NCBI GenBank assembly: GCA_910585505.1
Contig: CAJUFF010000024.1
Coordinates: 1 to 24,979, forward strand
Origin: an uncultured Ruminiclostridium sp.
Lineage (GTDB): Bacteria; Bacillota; Clostridia; Oscillospirales; Ruminococcaceae
Direction: 5' to 3'
DNA length: 24,979 nucleotides
This document shows positions 7,817 through 16,390 of this stretch, in pieces (position 1 is the first letter of the stretch; the number at the start of each line of letters is the position of its first letter). Position numbers and translations under genes: made by a program. The notes under the pieces were generated by a model, which saw nothing but the letters and a program-made list of their open reading frames with translations, was not told the origin of the DNA and did not search any database.

Positions 7817-9133
7817 TCAGCTTATAAACTGGAATATCGACTGAGGAATGACCGAGCCGCTCATCTGAAGAGTAGCGGAATAAATGCTTCCCAACATTTT
7901 CCATGTTGTCGTTTCGGAGGGGAAGTCGGTGGATTCAAGGTCGTTCTGACGTCCCGTAAGAGTTTCAAGGTTATTGGTAATGCGTTCCTGGTTAAATTCG
8001 ATAAACTTTGTGCTGTTTCCTATATCCGCGAGGGTTAGGGAAACCTTGGTCTGAAGCGAGTAGATATGGTCGGCATACCGCGCTATTTCGGTGCCGTCTC
8101 CTGTCCTTATGATCTGGGCGGCGTCAAGTATACTCTGGATAATGTTATTGGAGTACGCCTTACCCTGATTCTCAACGGAAAGAGCGTTTCCGCCATTTGC
8201 GGCAACGTCGCTGGTATCGGTAATTTTTACCTGCTTACCGTTAAAGTCATTTATGATGGTTCCATGCTCGTAAAGAGTTACCTTGCCTTTGAGATCGTCT
8301 ATTTTGGCAAGTTCGGCATTTATGTTGGCTCTGGTTTCCGCAGCGTCCTTACCGCCCTTGAAGGTGATGTTGTATTTCTGTATTTTGTCGCCGTCGTTGC
8401 CTATTGCCATCTCAAAGGAATATTCAACTCCGTCCTGAATCTCTTCAAGGTCAATAAAAGCGGTGGTGGGTTGTTTTCCGCAGCCTGTGGCTTCAACTCC
8501 GTTAAAGGTAATTTTAAGCGCCGACTGTTCGTCAATTCTTCCGTCGGCTCCGAGGGTCATTCCGAGTCCGATATCGCAATAAGAAGAAAATCCTTGAGGG
8601 AACATATTGGGATCGCTGTAAGTATCTACCGGTACCCCGTTGTAAGTGACGGTGGCTCCCGCCGCGTTCTTTTGTATTGCAAACGCCTTTTCATCATTGT
8701 TGACGCCGCCGAATATCCTTCTGTCCGCAACGGTAAGGTTCATCAGACGCGTAATCTCATCGGCGTATTCCTCAACGCCTGTGGCAATCATTTCGAGCTG
8801 ATCCGGAGCGTGAGTGTGAGCGTCATTGTTGGTGCCGTTAGCCGCTTCGATACATTTCTCGTAGGTGGTCTGGATAATTTCGGATATTGCCATTATTGAG
8901 GATTCGGCGGATGCGTAAATTGTGTCGGCTGTCTTAAGATTTTCCTGATAATTGTTAAGATTAGCTATTGCTTTTCTTACTCTCATAGCGGACGCAGCCT
9001 GTGCGGGGCACTCGCTGGCCTGCATAAACTGGCGGTAAGAAGATAACTTTTGTTCGGACTTGTATTTGAGGGAATAGTTTTTCTCAAGATTCTTAACGTA
9101 GTTGCGGGTTATGGTTGCGTTGGCTACTCTCAT
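7817..9133 (-). CDS. flgL: Flagellar hook-associated protein 3 FlgL
   Basis: Junction protein between hook and filament, homologous to flagellin at its ends. The N-terminus MRVANATITRNYVKNLEKNY and the region through TVADRRIFGG are typical. The C-terminal helix (ITNNLETLTGRQNDLESTDF) packs with it in the D0/D1 core. At 438 residues it is longer than the about 300 of Bacillus FlgL; the extra length is a strand-rich middle domain at about 160-345. The ATG follows AAAGGAAA at normal spacing. It lies 65 bp after flgK. Like FliD, it appears to have enlarged variable outer domains in this organism. Confidence 0.94.
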   Translation of the reverse strand: MRVANATITRNYVKNLEKNYSLKYKSEQKLSSYRQFMQASECPAQAASAMRVRKAIANLNNYQENLKTADTIYASAESSIMAISEIIQTTYEKCIEAANGTNNDAHTHAPDQLEMIATGVEEYADEITRLMNLTVADRRIFGGVNNDEKAFAIQKNAAGATVTYNGVPVDTYSDPNMFPQGFSSYCDIGLGMTLGADGRIDEQSALKITFNGVEATGCGKQPTTAFIDLEEIQDGVEYSFEMAIGNDGDKIQKYNITFKGGKDAAETRANINAELAKIDDLKGKVTLYEHGTIINDFNGKQVKITDTSDVAANGGNALSVENQGKAYSNNIIQSILDAAQIIRTGDGTEIARYADHIYSLQTKVSLTLADIGNSTKFIEFNQERITNNLETLTGRQNDLESTDFPSETTTWKMLGSIYSATLQMSGSVIPQSIFQFIS

Positions 9134-9198
9134 AATTTATTTTTCCTTTCAGCGTTTATAAGGGTTATAAGCATTGATTAATTTAATTTATCTTCCGA

Positions 9199-10800
9199 TT
9201 ATCTTCCTGCCAGACCCGTATTGTTTATAAGTCTGTCCACACATTCGTCCATTGTGGTCAGCATACGTGAGTTGGCGTTAAACCACTTTTGGTAATTCAT
9301 CATATTTATGCCTTCTTCGGTTTCCGATACGCCCGAGATGCTTTGCCTTGTGTCAAGTATGGCGTTGGCGTTGTCGGAATGGAGTTCGTACTGCTCCTGA
9401 TAATAGCTGATATTTTCCGCAATGCGGTCGTCAACAAACAGGCAGTAGTCGTAAATAGACCCCTTAAACTCTCCTGCTCTGCCCACTGTGATTTCGTTGT
9501 CCAGTCCGAGATATATGGTATTAACCTGATTGCCGTCCAATGAAAGTTCCCATTTGAAAGTATCTTCCTTTTCATCATAAACGGGAGTCTTTCCTATCAT
9601 TGTGGCGTCTTCCATCCACTCGTCGGATATCCTGATATTTGAAGCGGTGATAGGTTTCGTACCGATAACATTTCCGTCTTCATCGTATATCTTTTCGCCT
9701 GAAAACATAACTCTCGAAAGATCAACGCCCGTCACTTGATTGCCGTCTTTATCGGTGTAAGTGTATTTTCCGCAAAGTTCGTTCATAAGTCCGGCGAAGG
9801 AATTGGCAAACGCGTCAAGAGTGGACAGATAATAGGGAATACCATACTCCGTATTTTGGTAGAAGGAAGCATAGGTGCCGTTTCCGTTGAGCATATCTAT
9901 CCTTGCTTTAAGGTCGCCGGTAAGGCAGTTGTTTACGGATTCGCCGTTTGTAAACATAAGCACCGCCGCATTGTATTCATCGTAGTCCTTCATTATAACA
10001 TGCTCGTTCTTAGTACCGTTTACAATGGTGGTGCCGCCCATTTCTATCCTTACGGAGCCGTCGTTGTTGTCATAAACCTTTATGTTTCCGTAGTAAGAAA
10101 GCTCATCAATAAGCTGATTGCGCTGATCCAGAAGCTCGTTGGGGCCGTAGGAGCCGATAACCGATTCGCCGTAATAGATCTTGTCGGCGGCGGTAATGTT
10201 GTATTCACCGGTTATAACGCCGTTGTACAGGGTGATTTTATCAATAAGAGTGTTTATTTCGGAAACAGAGTCCTGAAGATCGATTATGTTTTCTGTTTTT
10301 AAATTATTGAGTTCCGTAGCATAGCTTTTAAGAGTCTGTGTTACCGAGTAGGCTTCGTTTCTTACGATGCTTGCCAGCTCTTTGTTGTAGGGAGAATCGG
10401 CGGCGTATTTTGACAGGGCTTCCTTGAGATCGTCAAGGTTTTTTACGAGTCCTGTGTTGTTAATATCGCTGAGGATCTTTTCGGCTTCGGAAAGCACCGA
10501 CTGTTTTACGTCAAATTCCGCAACGTAAGCGGTAAATTCTCTGTAACGCTTGTCGACGTATTTGTCTCTTATCTGACTTACTCCGAAGGCGTTTACGCCC
10601 TGACCCGAAAGGGAAAGCTTAGCGAGCTTCGAGCCGTATTTGCCCGTCATTGGGATATAGCTGGAGTTTAAGTCCACACGCTGTCTGCTGTACCCGTCGG
10701 TATTGATATTGGACAGGTTGTGGTTGGTAACGTCCAGCGCCTTCTGTGAAATCTGGATAGTGCGCTTTGAAACCTCATAGCCTATAAAAGTAGAACGCAT
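9199..10800 (-). CDS. flgK: Flagellar hook-associated protein 1 FlgK
   Basis: Hook-filament junction protein secreted by the flagellar type III system. The hallmark N-terminus is present: STFIGYEVSKRTIQISQKAL, then DVTNHNLSNINTDGYSRQRVDL, the flagellar basal-body-rod signature. The C-terminus (SGVSETEEGINMMNYQKWFNANSRMLTTMDE) is the FlgK C-terminal helix with VNxDEE-like spacing. Length 533 matches the family. The RBS is a good AGGAGG (TTAGGAGGATCAATTTATG). It lies between flgN, its chaperone, and flgL, its partner. Confidence 0.95.
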   Translation of the reverse strand: MRSTFIGYEVSKRTIQISQKALDVTNHNLSNINTDGYSRQRVDLNSSYIPMTGKYGSKLAKLSLSGQGVNAFGVSQIRDKYVDKRYREFTAYVAEFDVKQSVLSEAEKILSDINNTGLVKNLDDLKEALSKYAADSPYNKELASIVRNEAYSVTQTLKSYATELNNLKTENIIDLQDSVSEINTLIDKITLYNGVITGEYNITAADKIYYGESVIGSYGPNELLDQRNQLIDELSYYGNIKVYDNNDGSVRIEMGGTTIVNGTKNEHVIMKDYDEYNAAVLMFTNGESVNNCLTGDLKARIDMLNGNGTYASFYQNTEYGIPYYLSTLDAFANSFAGLMNELCGKYTYTDKDGNQVTGVDLSRVMFSGEKIYDEDGNVIGTKPITASNIRISDEWMEDATMIGKTPVYDEKEDTFKWELSLDGNQVNTIYLGLDNEITVGRAGEFKGSIYDYCLFVDDRIAENISYYQEQYELHSDNANAILDTRQSISGVSETEEGINMMNYQKWFNANSRMLTTMDECVDRLINNTGLAGR

Positions 10801-10867
10801 AAATTGATCCTCCTAAGAAATATGAAAACACATAAAATTCAAAAATTCAAATTCCGCAGTTCCTCGG

Positions 10868-11350
10868 TCATACGCTTCCGATAATGTCGCCGCCGGAGCC
10901 TCCGCCGCCCTTTACAAAGCGCGCGTCGCCCGAATAGGCGCCTATTCCCGTAAGTTCGTTAACGCCGAGAAGCTTTGCCTGCACCTTTAATTTTCTCTCT
11001 ACCAAGTCATTTGAAATCTCGTTTATTCTTTTTATTTTGGCAATAGATTTGTTGAGCCTGTCGCTTTGCAAATCAAGAGCCGGTACGTAATCTTCCGGAA
11101 AAAATTCGGGAAGATCAGCCAGCTTCACGCCTTTTATCCCCGCTTGTTCAAAAAGCGCCAGCCTTTTGTCCTCCAGAGAATTGCTTTTCATAATATAGCT
11201 TTGTTCATCGACCAAAGCCTCTTCAAGCCAGTTAAGATCGTCTTTGAGGATATGATTCTGTTTTTCCAGAAGGAAATCCGCCAGCTTTTCAAAGTGGGTA
11301 TTGTACTGATCGAGGAATCTTATAATAACGTCGGCGGTATGAACAGTCAT
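10868..11350 (-). CDS. flgN: Flagellar export chaperone FlgN
   Basis: Cytoplasmic chaperone for FlgK and FlgL, encoded just ahead of them. The 160-residue sequence is all-helical, with the FlgN-type pattern of an N-terminal helix (VIIRFLDQYNTHFEKLADFLLEKQNHILKDD), a segment carrying FEQAGIKG, then a long helix and a disordered tail. The tail is unusually Gly-rich (VKGGGGSGGDIIGS). The start ATG is 12 bp after the flgM stop, with GGAGGC between. Assignment rests on fold, size and synteny; FlgN sequences are poorly conserved. Confidence 0.85.
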   Translation of the reverse strand: MTVHTADVIIRFLDQYNTHFEKLADFLLEKQNHILKDDLNWLEEALVDEQSYIMKSNSLEDKRLALFEQAGIKGVKLADLPEFFPEDYVPALDLQSDRLNKSIAKIKRINEISNDLVERKLKVQAKLLGVNELTGIGAYSGDARFVKGGGGSGGDIIGSV

Positions 11351-11362
11351 ATAACAGCCTCC

Positions 11363-11644
11363 TTACTGACCGAGAACAGCCATTGCGATAATTTCGGGGC
11401 TGACGGGACAATTATCCCCGCTGTAAGCGGCCCGGAGCTGTTCGATTCTTGTTGTGTTCGCCTCCGTTTCTATGGCGGAAGCGGTATTTGCTTTGGCGGC
11501 AGCCAATGCTCCCGCAAAATCAAAGTCCACCTTATCGGTATTGACGGGGGTCTTTTCCGCCGTTTTTTTGCCTGCGGAGACGCCCGCGAACTTTTCGTAG
11601 GAGCGTATAGCGCCCGCGTTAGGTCTTAAATTCTTTATCTCCAT
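11363..11644 (-). CDS. flgM: Anti-sigma-28 factor FlgM
   Basis: Binds and inhibits the flagellar sigma factor (sigma-28/sigma-D) until the hook is complete, when it is exported or otherwise inactivated. The short 93-residue protein has a disordered, Ala-rich N-terminal half and the conserved C-terminal sigma-binding helices (TTRIEQLRAAYSGDNCPVSP, then EIIAMAVLGQ). The RBS AGAAAGGG precedes the ATG. It is the first gene of the minus-strand run and has a sigma-28-like promoter about 155 bp upstream, giving a feedback loop in which sigma-28 transcribes its own inhibitor. Confidence 0.9.
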   Translation of the reverse strand: MEIKNLRPNAGAIRSYEKFAGVSAGKKTAEKTPVNTDKVDFDFAGALAAAKANTASAIETEANTTRIEQLRAAYSGDNCPVSPEIIAMAVLGQ

Positions 11645-11721
11645 AAAATCAACCCTTTCTGTGCTGTTATGGGTGGGCTTGTTTTTTTCGTCCGGCTTTT
11701 ACATTTGGGGAGAGCGCTGCG

Positions 11722-11742
11722 GAGTCTTTCCCCGAAAGACTC
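11722..11742 (-). other. Hairpin in the flgM 5' leader
   Basis: Perfect 9-bp stem GAGTCTTTC/GAAAGACTC closing a 3-base loop, inside the predicted 5' leader of the flgM transcript. There is no T run after it, so it is not a standard terminator. Sequence near the loop reads CGGGGAAA on the minus strand and contains GGA, the core of CsrA sites, but the GGA is not in the loop as CsrA prefers. Function unknown. Confidence 0.4.
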
Positions 11743-11798
11743 GCTTTAAGCCCGGACTTTGTTTTTTCATAAATTTACGCATTTTTATCTCACTTATA

Positions 11799-11825
11799 AT
11801 ATCGGCAGCGGAAGAAAAATCTTTA
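11799..11825 (-). promoter_or_regulatory. Sigma-28 (sigma-D) flagellar promoter for flgM
   Basis: On the minus strand TAAAGATT, 11 bases, GCCGATAT. The consensus is TAAAGTTT, 11 bases, GCCGATAA, so both boxes fit with the correct spacing. The start point would fall near 11790, leaving a leader of about 145 bases before flgM. It would drive the whole flgM-to-fliS run. Confidence 0.85.
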
Positions 11826-12065
11826 GCTTTTATTTGTATTATTTATGAAATTTTTGTGAAGTTTAAGTGAAAACAAGTTAAGGCTTTTTCACATGTTGCT
11901 CCCGGAATGAAATCTTGCCCGGTATTTGCCGCAAATAAAAGGTCTTTGAGTCAAAAAAGCCTGCAATATACGTATGCTGCCGTGTTTTTCCGGATAATTT
12001 TTTGTTTTTGTCTGCGTCGTGTGACAAGATTTTATTTGGGGAGAAATTGTTTAGAAAGAAAATTA
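11826..12065. other. Intergenic DNA between divergent genes, no gene seen
   Basis: Low-GC stretch separating the flagellar operon from the plus-strand genes. The only structure I see is a loose inverted repeat: AGGCTTTTT near 11881 against AAAAAAGCCT near 11953. No convincing reading frame with a ribosome binding site was found. Confidence 0.5.
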
Positions 12066-12093
12066 TTGATTTTTTGGAAAAAAGTGGTATAAT
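12066..12093 (+). promoter_or_regulatory. Housekeeping promoter for the small secreted protein
   Basis: TTGATT, 16 bases, TATAAT, with TG one base before the -10 (GTGGTATAAT, extended -10). A small inverted repeat, GCAAAT TGC ATTTGC (12108-12122), lies just downstream where an operator could be. The gene starts about 60 bases on, with AAAGGAGG at 12137-12144. Confidence 0.65.
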
Positions 12094-12153
12094 TTATTCA
12101 GGCTATTGCAAATTGCATTTGCCGGAAAAAATTTATAAAGGAGGAATCCCAAA

Positions 12154-12504
12154 ATGAAGGATTTCGCAAAAAAGATCATCTCCGCCGCAGCGGCGCTGAC
12201 AATGGCCGCAAGCATGTCCGTTTACGCGGAGGAAACCGTGCCGGTTGAAAATGTGAATGACGGTGCGCCGACTGTAATAACCGAAGACTCAATGAACAGA
12301 GTGGTGGGTTGTGTCAACCATGTTACATTTAGGAATGATGACCATGTGATCAGTACTAGTCGGGGAAAACATAATGTTAGCGGAAACCGAACATGCTACA
12401 CAACAATAAAGAAGTACGGTTATAATTTAATCTGTATGAAATGTGGCAAAACAGTTGATACAGTTCCAACAAGAATGGTTGTAGAACATTCCATAGCTCA
12501 TTGA
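12154..12504 (+). CDS. Small secreted Cys/His-rich protein, unknown function
   Basis: 116 residues. A clear Sec signal peptide (KKIISAAAALTMAASMSVYA) with likely cleavage after VYA at residue 25 leaves a mature protein of about 91 residues. The mature part has four cysteines (53, 81, 94, 97), the last two as CMKC, and several histidines (56, 64, 73, 112, 116). This suggests a small metal-binding or disulfide-linked module. I recognise no named family. The RBS AAAGGAGG is near perfect, 9 bases before the ATG, implying strong expression. Base use changes inside the gene: the signal peptide region is GC-rich (GCC/GCA/GCG codons), while the part from about 12310 on is AT-rich, hinting at a mosaic origin. 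It is monocistronic, with a hairpin after it. Confidence 0.75.
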   Translation: MKDFAKKIISAAAALTMAASMSVYAEETVPVENVNDGAPTVITEDSMNRVVGCVNHVTFRNDDHVISTSRGKHNVSGNRTCYTTIKKYGYNLICMKCGKTVDTVPTRMVVEHSIAH

Positions 12505-12564
12505 TTTTGTATAGCAATTAGCGAATACGTTCATTGTTGCTGTAAAATTATAGTTTGACAACAA

Positions 12565-12608
12565 TTTTATTCCCCGAAAAATGATTTTTATCTTTTCGGG
12601 GAATAAAA
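12565..12608 (+). terminator. Long hairpin after the small secreted protein gene
   Basis: Perfect 16-bp stem TTTTATTCCCCGAAAA/TTTTCGGGGAATAAAA with a 12-base loop. The plus-strand sequence after it is ATATTATCATTTTAA, so the T run is weak. The long stem with flanking A/T still fits an intrinsic terminator. Confidence 0.7.
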
Positions 12609-12678
12609 ATATTATCATTTTAATTTAAAGATTTCAATCGGAAAAGTATAAAAAACAAAAATGAAAGGAAAAAACATT

Positions 12679-14724
12679 ATGCAAAAGCTTATACGCTTTT
12701 TGGCTGCCGCGGCGCTTGTCTTAGCCTTTTCCTCCTGTTCAAGCCCGAAGCCTGTCAATATTGATCCTATTTATAACGAGGAGAGGATAGAATATGACGT
12801 AGATTCGATGGATATAAGCATATACGAAGAAAATATATATATTTTCGAGGTTTCGCCTGAAAAAGGAGAGAATATTTCGGTGTTTGACGGAACAGGAAAA
12901 AAGCTTCGGGAATTCGGCATGAAGAACGGGCATTCCGGCACATGTGACATTGCCGACGGAACAATTTACACTGTATACAATTTATGGGAATATGACGAAT
13001 TGGGCGAATACGCTCCATCGCGCATGATCCTTTATTCAACGGATATTGAAACGGGAGATTCCGAAGAAATATGCTGTTTTAAAAATATTTCTTACGTATA
13101 TAAAGTAAGGGCTGTTGGAGACAAGCTTTACTGGATCGGCACCAAAAAGGACGCTCAACCGTTTGAAGAAAGTATTCTGACAAGCGACGATACGCTTATT
13201 TATCACTCCGACCTCGGTAATGTGTTCGGCTATGTGGATTTGAACAAGGGAGAGATTGTCGAAACGGATATTTCCCACCCTGTGGCTTTTTCCGAAAGAA
13301 ACGGACGAATATACGTATATAACTATGAAGAGGGCAAGGGCTATCAATTCTATGATTATACGGCCAACGCCGTGATTTGCAAAACCAATAAAATTAAGAA
13401 TATTAACGACTTTGAAATTATAAACGACAACGCAGACTTTGTTTTCACAATAAGCGATGTGCAATCTCCTTATGTAAATACTCTTACCTTCACCGGAATG
13501 GACAATACAAGCGGAATAATACAGCTTGACGACGGAATATATCCATATGGATTTTCCGCGGAAGGAGATTATCTCTGTCTCAGCGGGGGAGAAAATTTCA
13601 GTGATAACGAACATAAAGTGTACAAATATTATGTCGGTAACGTAAGCACCGAAAATCCCCCTATAAGAGTTATAACCGATTCCGATATCGTTCGGGATTT
13701 TCCGCTGTTTTCCTGCGGTTATCAGATAAAAAAAGACCGGCTTTCAAGCGGAGAATTTTCATTGACCGTTTTATCGTTGGATAAAAATTACGATATGGTT
13801 ATGCTGGATTCAAGCGAAAGCTGTGCCAACGAAATAAAGAGCAAAGGAAGTTTCTATCCCCTGAACGATATACCCGGAGTTAAGGAATATATAGACGGCT
13901 GCTTCCCCGGATTAAAGGAGGCGGCAACCGACGAAAACGGAGACATATGGATGCTGCCGGTTTCCGTCGATGTGCCCGTTATAAGATACAACGTGAAAAA
14001 CTGCGCGGAAAAGGGCATATCCTTTTCTTCCGATTTAAGCGATTTTATAAGCAATATAAATAAGGCTTACGATTATCCGGAGTATTTTTTCTGCGAATCG
14101 TACACCGTCGTTAGGTCAATGCTGACCTCCTACCTTTCCGAAAATGACAGCTTTGATACGAATGTTTTCCGAAATATTGCGGGCATAATAAGGAAAAATT
14201 ATTTCAGTAAGGCATTAAGAAACGACAGCAAGGTTTCAAGCGCTTTTTCCAATAAAATGTTTGAAGATCCTTGGCTTCCCGACAGCGAACTGTATAAAGA
14301 GATTTACGATAAAGCGCTTTTTGCCCTGACGCCTTATCTTAAGGAACAAAAAAATTCCATAGGTGACGAAAGTCTTTTAGCCGCGCCCATACCCACGGTA
14401 AACGGAGTAAACAGCGCTTTCTGCACCTTTATCAGCGTGAACCCAAATTCGGAGCACTTGGAGGAAACTCTCCTTTTTATAGAAAAAACCGTTTCTCGCT
14501 TTGCCAATAAGAAAAACGGCTTTATTATGGCGGACAGAACGCTCTATGACGAAGATCCTTATACTCGGAGCCTTTACGATATATACGCAAACAGTAAGGT
14601 ATTCTTTACCGTGCCGTGGGAAATTTATCAGGACGATTTTGAAAGCTGCGCAAAGGGAGTGCTGGAGCTTGAAGATTTTATTGCCGAAGCGGACAGAAAG
14701 CTGTCGGCGTATCTTTACGAGTAG
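12679..14724 (+). CDS. Lipoprotein: propeller-like N-terminus plus solute-binding-protein-like C-terminus
   Basis: Membrane-anchored extracytoplasmic protein of 681 residues. The signal peptide MQKLIRFLAAAALVLAFSSC ends in a lipobox-like AFSSC with the lipid-acceptor Cys at residue 20. Residues about 35-325 contain repeated beta-strand units alternating with YxW/IYxY-type motifs (GTIYTVYNLW, DKLYWIGT, NGRIYVYNYEEG), resembling a beta-propeller. From about 330 the pattern is that of bacterial ABC solute-binding proteins: YDMVMLDSSE, FYPLNDIPG, then GDIWMLPVSVDVPVIRYNVK. No permease or ATPase for uptake is adjacent, so it may sense or present a ligand rather than import it. I chose the ATG at 12679 because AAAGGA precedes it by 9 bases; an ATG at 12661 would add six residues. 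Confidence 0.8.
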   Translation: MQKLIRFLAAAALVLAFSSCSSPKPVNIDPIYNEERIEYDVDSMDISIYEENIYIFEVSPEKGENISVFDGTGKKLREFGMKNGHSGTCDIADGTIYTVYNLWEYDELGEYAPSRMILYSTDIETGDSEEICCFKNISYVYKVRAVGDKLYWIGTKKDAQPFEESILTSDDTLIYHSDLGNVFGYVDLNKGEIVETDISHPVAFSERNGRIYVYNYEEGKGYQFYDYTANAVICKTNKIKNINDFEIINDNADFVFTISDVQSPYVNTLTFTGMDNTSGIIQLDDGIYPYGFSAEGDYLCLSGGENFSDNEHKVYKYYVGNVSTENPPIRVITDSDIVRDFPLFSCGYQIKKDRLSSGEFSLTVLSLDKNYDMVMLDSSESCANEIKSKGSFYPLNDIPGVKEYIDGCFPGLKEAATDENGDIWMLPVSVDVPVIRYNVKNCAEKGISFSSDLSDFISNINKAYDYPEYFFCESYTVVRSMLTSYLSENDSFDTNVFRNIAGIIRKNYFSKALRNDSKVSSAFSNKMFEDPWLPDSELYKEIYDKALFALTPYLKEQKNSIGDESLLAAPIPTVNGVNSAFCTFISVNPNSEHLEETLLFIEKTVSRFANKKNGFIMADRTLYDEDPYTRSLYDIYANSKVFFTVPWEIYQDDFESCAKGVLELEDFIAEADRKLSAYLYE

Positions 14725-14814
14725 CGGCAACTGATGTTTTTGTGGATATTCCATACACGGCGCATTGAATTTCTCCTTAAAATTTTTTCTTTTATTTTTT
14801 GGCAGTGGGTAGAT

Positions 14815-14838
14815 TTTTACATAAAATTGTGGTACAAT
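14815..14838 (+). promoter_or_regulatory. Probable extended -10 promoter upstream of the DUF6348-like gene
   Basis: TGTGGTACAAT gives a TG-n extended -10 (TACAAT at 14833-14838) about 45 bases before the ATG. The -35 region is poor. A RBS-like AGGAAGAAAGG follows. The rest of the 158-base gap after the lipoprotein gene shows no clear hairpin. Confidence 0.45.
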
Positions 14839-14882
14839 ACTAAAATAAAAGGAAATTTACAGGAAGAAAGGCTGATCATAAT

Positions 14883-16100
14883 ATGAAAACAAATATCTTT
14901 GACGAATCATGGCGCAAAAGCGTCAAAGCGGAGTATGAGGCGGACAGGCTCAATTACGAAAAAGCGGAGAAATACGCGCTGATTTTTTTATCGGAAACTC
15001 TTGAGATTGAAAACAGGATAGAGGGAAACCGCGTTTACTGTACCAAAATGAACATGTTTGTTACTCCTCATGTAACGGGTCTGGCGGATCATAAGGCGGG
15101 GATCAGCTTTGTGGTATATTCTCCCGATTTGGGCGGGGAAATGTACGAACACAGCACCGGTATCGGCGACGATACCGTACAGTCGGTGGAGGTAGCCGTA
15201 TGCTCCTTTGCTTACTCCTTTATCGACGGACTTGTCAAAATGAACGGCAAAGCAGACGAAAAGGATTCCGACTCGGAGATCGCCACCATTTTCGGCGGAA
15301 AAACCCATAAGTGGAGAGCTTATTTCAGCGACGTGGTCACAATAGGCAACGCACCCGACGTGGGAGGCGCGGAATATTACTGGAATAAGCTTAAAAAGCT
15401 TATTCTGAAAAGATTGGGCAATCAGAAGGTCTGCTACGTAAAAGTATATCTTGACAGGGCGGGGGGAGACATAACCGGCGAATGCCGCGTTGACGACGCG
15501 CTGAGCATGGAGCTTAGCATATTGCTGGTAAACGAGGTTTCAAAGTGGAAGCCGAAGGGCTTCGCCTCTCATAAAATGTATTTCTTCATACGTCAGGAGG
15601 ACGAAACGCTGGAGCCTTATCCTTATTCCGGCGAGAACGGACAAATCGCGCTTAAAAAGAAAATAAAAACGGCTATGGATTTGTTTTATGAAGCGGACAC
15701 AGAGGAAAAAAACGGGCAATTGTTCCAAAATATGAAAAAAGCGCTTGACGACGATATACTCGCATTTGAATGTTATTCTCTGCTTCCCGAAATGTGCGCA
15801 GAAAACGCTTTCCGAAATGTAAGGCATTCAGAATCCATGGACATATTCATAGGAGATAAGCCGTCGCGTCAGATTTATAAAAACCAGCTTGCCGATTACT
15901 GGCCCATGAGCAGGATTTTGTTTGACATTCTTAACAGCGGCGCTTTCGGAAGCCATACGGACGAATTATATAAAAAATATGTGGATACAAGCGCTATAAA
16001 AAGCGTACTGGAACAGCTCGGGCAAAAAGGGATAAAACCGGAAGACGTGAAAATGGAGCCTCTTGAGTTCAGGGCGGAAGAGTGGTTTGAGGTCAGATAA
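14883..16100 (+). CDS. DUF6348-like protein of unknown function
   Basis: Cytoplasmic protein of 405 residues with no signal peptide or membrane segment. The region at about 50-120 (MFVTPHVTGLADHKAGISFVV, a Gly-rich turn, then STGIGDDTVQSVEVAVCSFAYSFIDGL) resembles DUF6348 proteins. These have a conserved sequence rich in strands, then a GIG(D/E)D-type turn and a helix. The C-terminal half is helical and charged (IKTAMDLFYEADTEEKNGQL, later AIKSVLEQLGQKGIKPEDV) and I do not recognise it. No catalytic motif stands out. The family assignment is from memory of the pattern and is tentative. The gene has its own likely promoter and ends just before a strong terminator, so it is probably transcribed alone. 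Confidence 0.7.
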   Translation: MKTNIFDESWRKSVKAEYEADRLNYEKAEKYALIFLSETLEIENRIEGNRVYCTKMNMFVTPHVTGLADHKAGISFVVYSPDLGGEMYEHSTGIGDDTVQSVEVAVCSFAYSFIDGLVKMNGKADEKDSDSEIATIFGGKTHKWRAYFSDVVTIGNAPDVGGAEYYWNKLKKLILKRLGNQKVCYVKVYLDRAGGDITGECRVDDALSMELSILLVNEVSKWKPKGFASHKMYFFIRQEDETLEPYPYSGENGQIALKKKIKTAMDLFYEADTEEKNGQLFQNMKKALDDDILAFECYSLLPEMCAENAFRNVRHSESMDIFIGDKPSRQIYKNQLADYWPMSRILFDILNSGAFGSHTDELYKKYVDTSAIKSVLEQLGQKGIKPEDVKMEPLEFRAEEWFEVR

Positions 16101-16177
16101 GAAGCCGAAATACGAGTGCAATTCCAATTACTGTTTTTATTTGTACAGGCTTGTAAATCATACGTGGAATCGGCGTG

Positions 16178-16256
16178 AAAGCGGGCAAAGCCGCCGCTTT
16201 GGGCGCGGAAAGTAAATTTGTTTTATTTTCCGTTCCCAAGCGGCTTTGCCCGCTTT
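16178..16256 (+). terminator. Long terminator hairpin (hairpin family B, copy 1)
   Basis: Perfect 17-bp outer stem AAAGCGGGCAAAGCCGC/GCGGCTTTGCCCGCTTT continued by an inner imperfect stem (CGCTTTGGG with TTCCCAAGCG, CGGAAA with TTTCCG). It is followed by TTTT, giving a strong intrinsic terminator for the upstream gene. The inner part is closely related to the hairpin at 19411-19492. Confidence 0.85.
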
Positions 16257-16296
16257 TTTTGTATATAATAAATAAAAATCAAAACAGGTCTTTATT

Positions 16297-16319
16297 TTTT
16301 AAAAAAAATGTGCTATACT
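16297..16319 (+). promoter_or_regulatory. Probable promoter for parA-parB-serS
   Basis: TGTGCTATACT: -10 TATACT at 16314-16319 with an upstream TG; the -35 is weak in an A/T-rich tract. It lies between the terminator and the parA TTG start. Confidence 0.45.
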
Positions 16320-16390
16320 ATATAAGAATTATTGTCAAAAAAATAAAATCTCAATATTTCCGTAAAAAACACCCGAAAGGAGCAAAAACT

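Noticed and set aside
7089..10302. Long plus-strand open frames opposite fliW, yviE, flgL and flgK (7089-7763, 8066-8899, 9736-10302)
   Set aside because: They are antisense to well-supported flagellar genes, show no family motif and no convincing ribosome binding site.
16175..16390. N-terminal extension of ParA back to an ATG at 16175
   Set aside because: The extension runs through a terminator hairpin and promoter and encodes residues unlike any ParA. The TTG at 16391 has an AAAGGAG site and gives the standard N-terminus.
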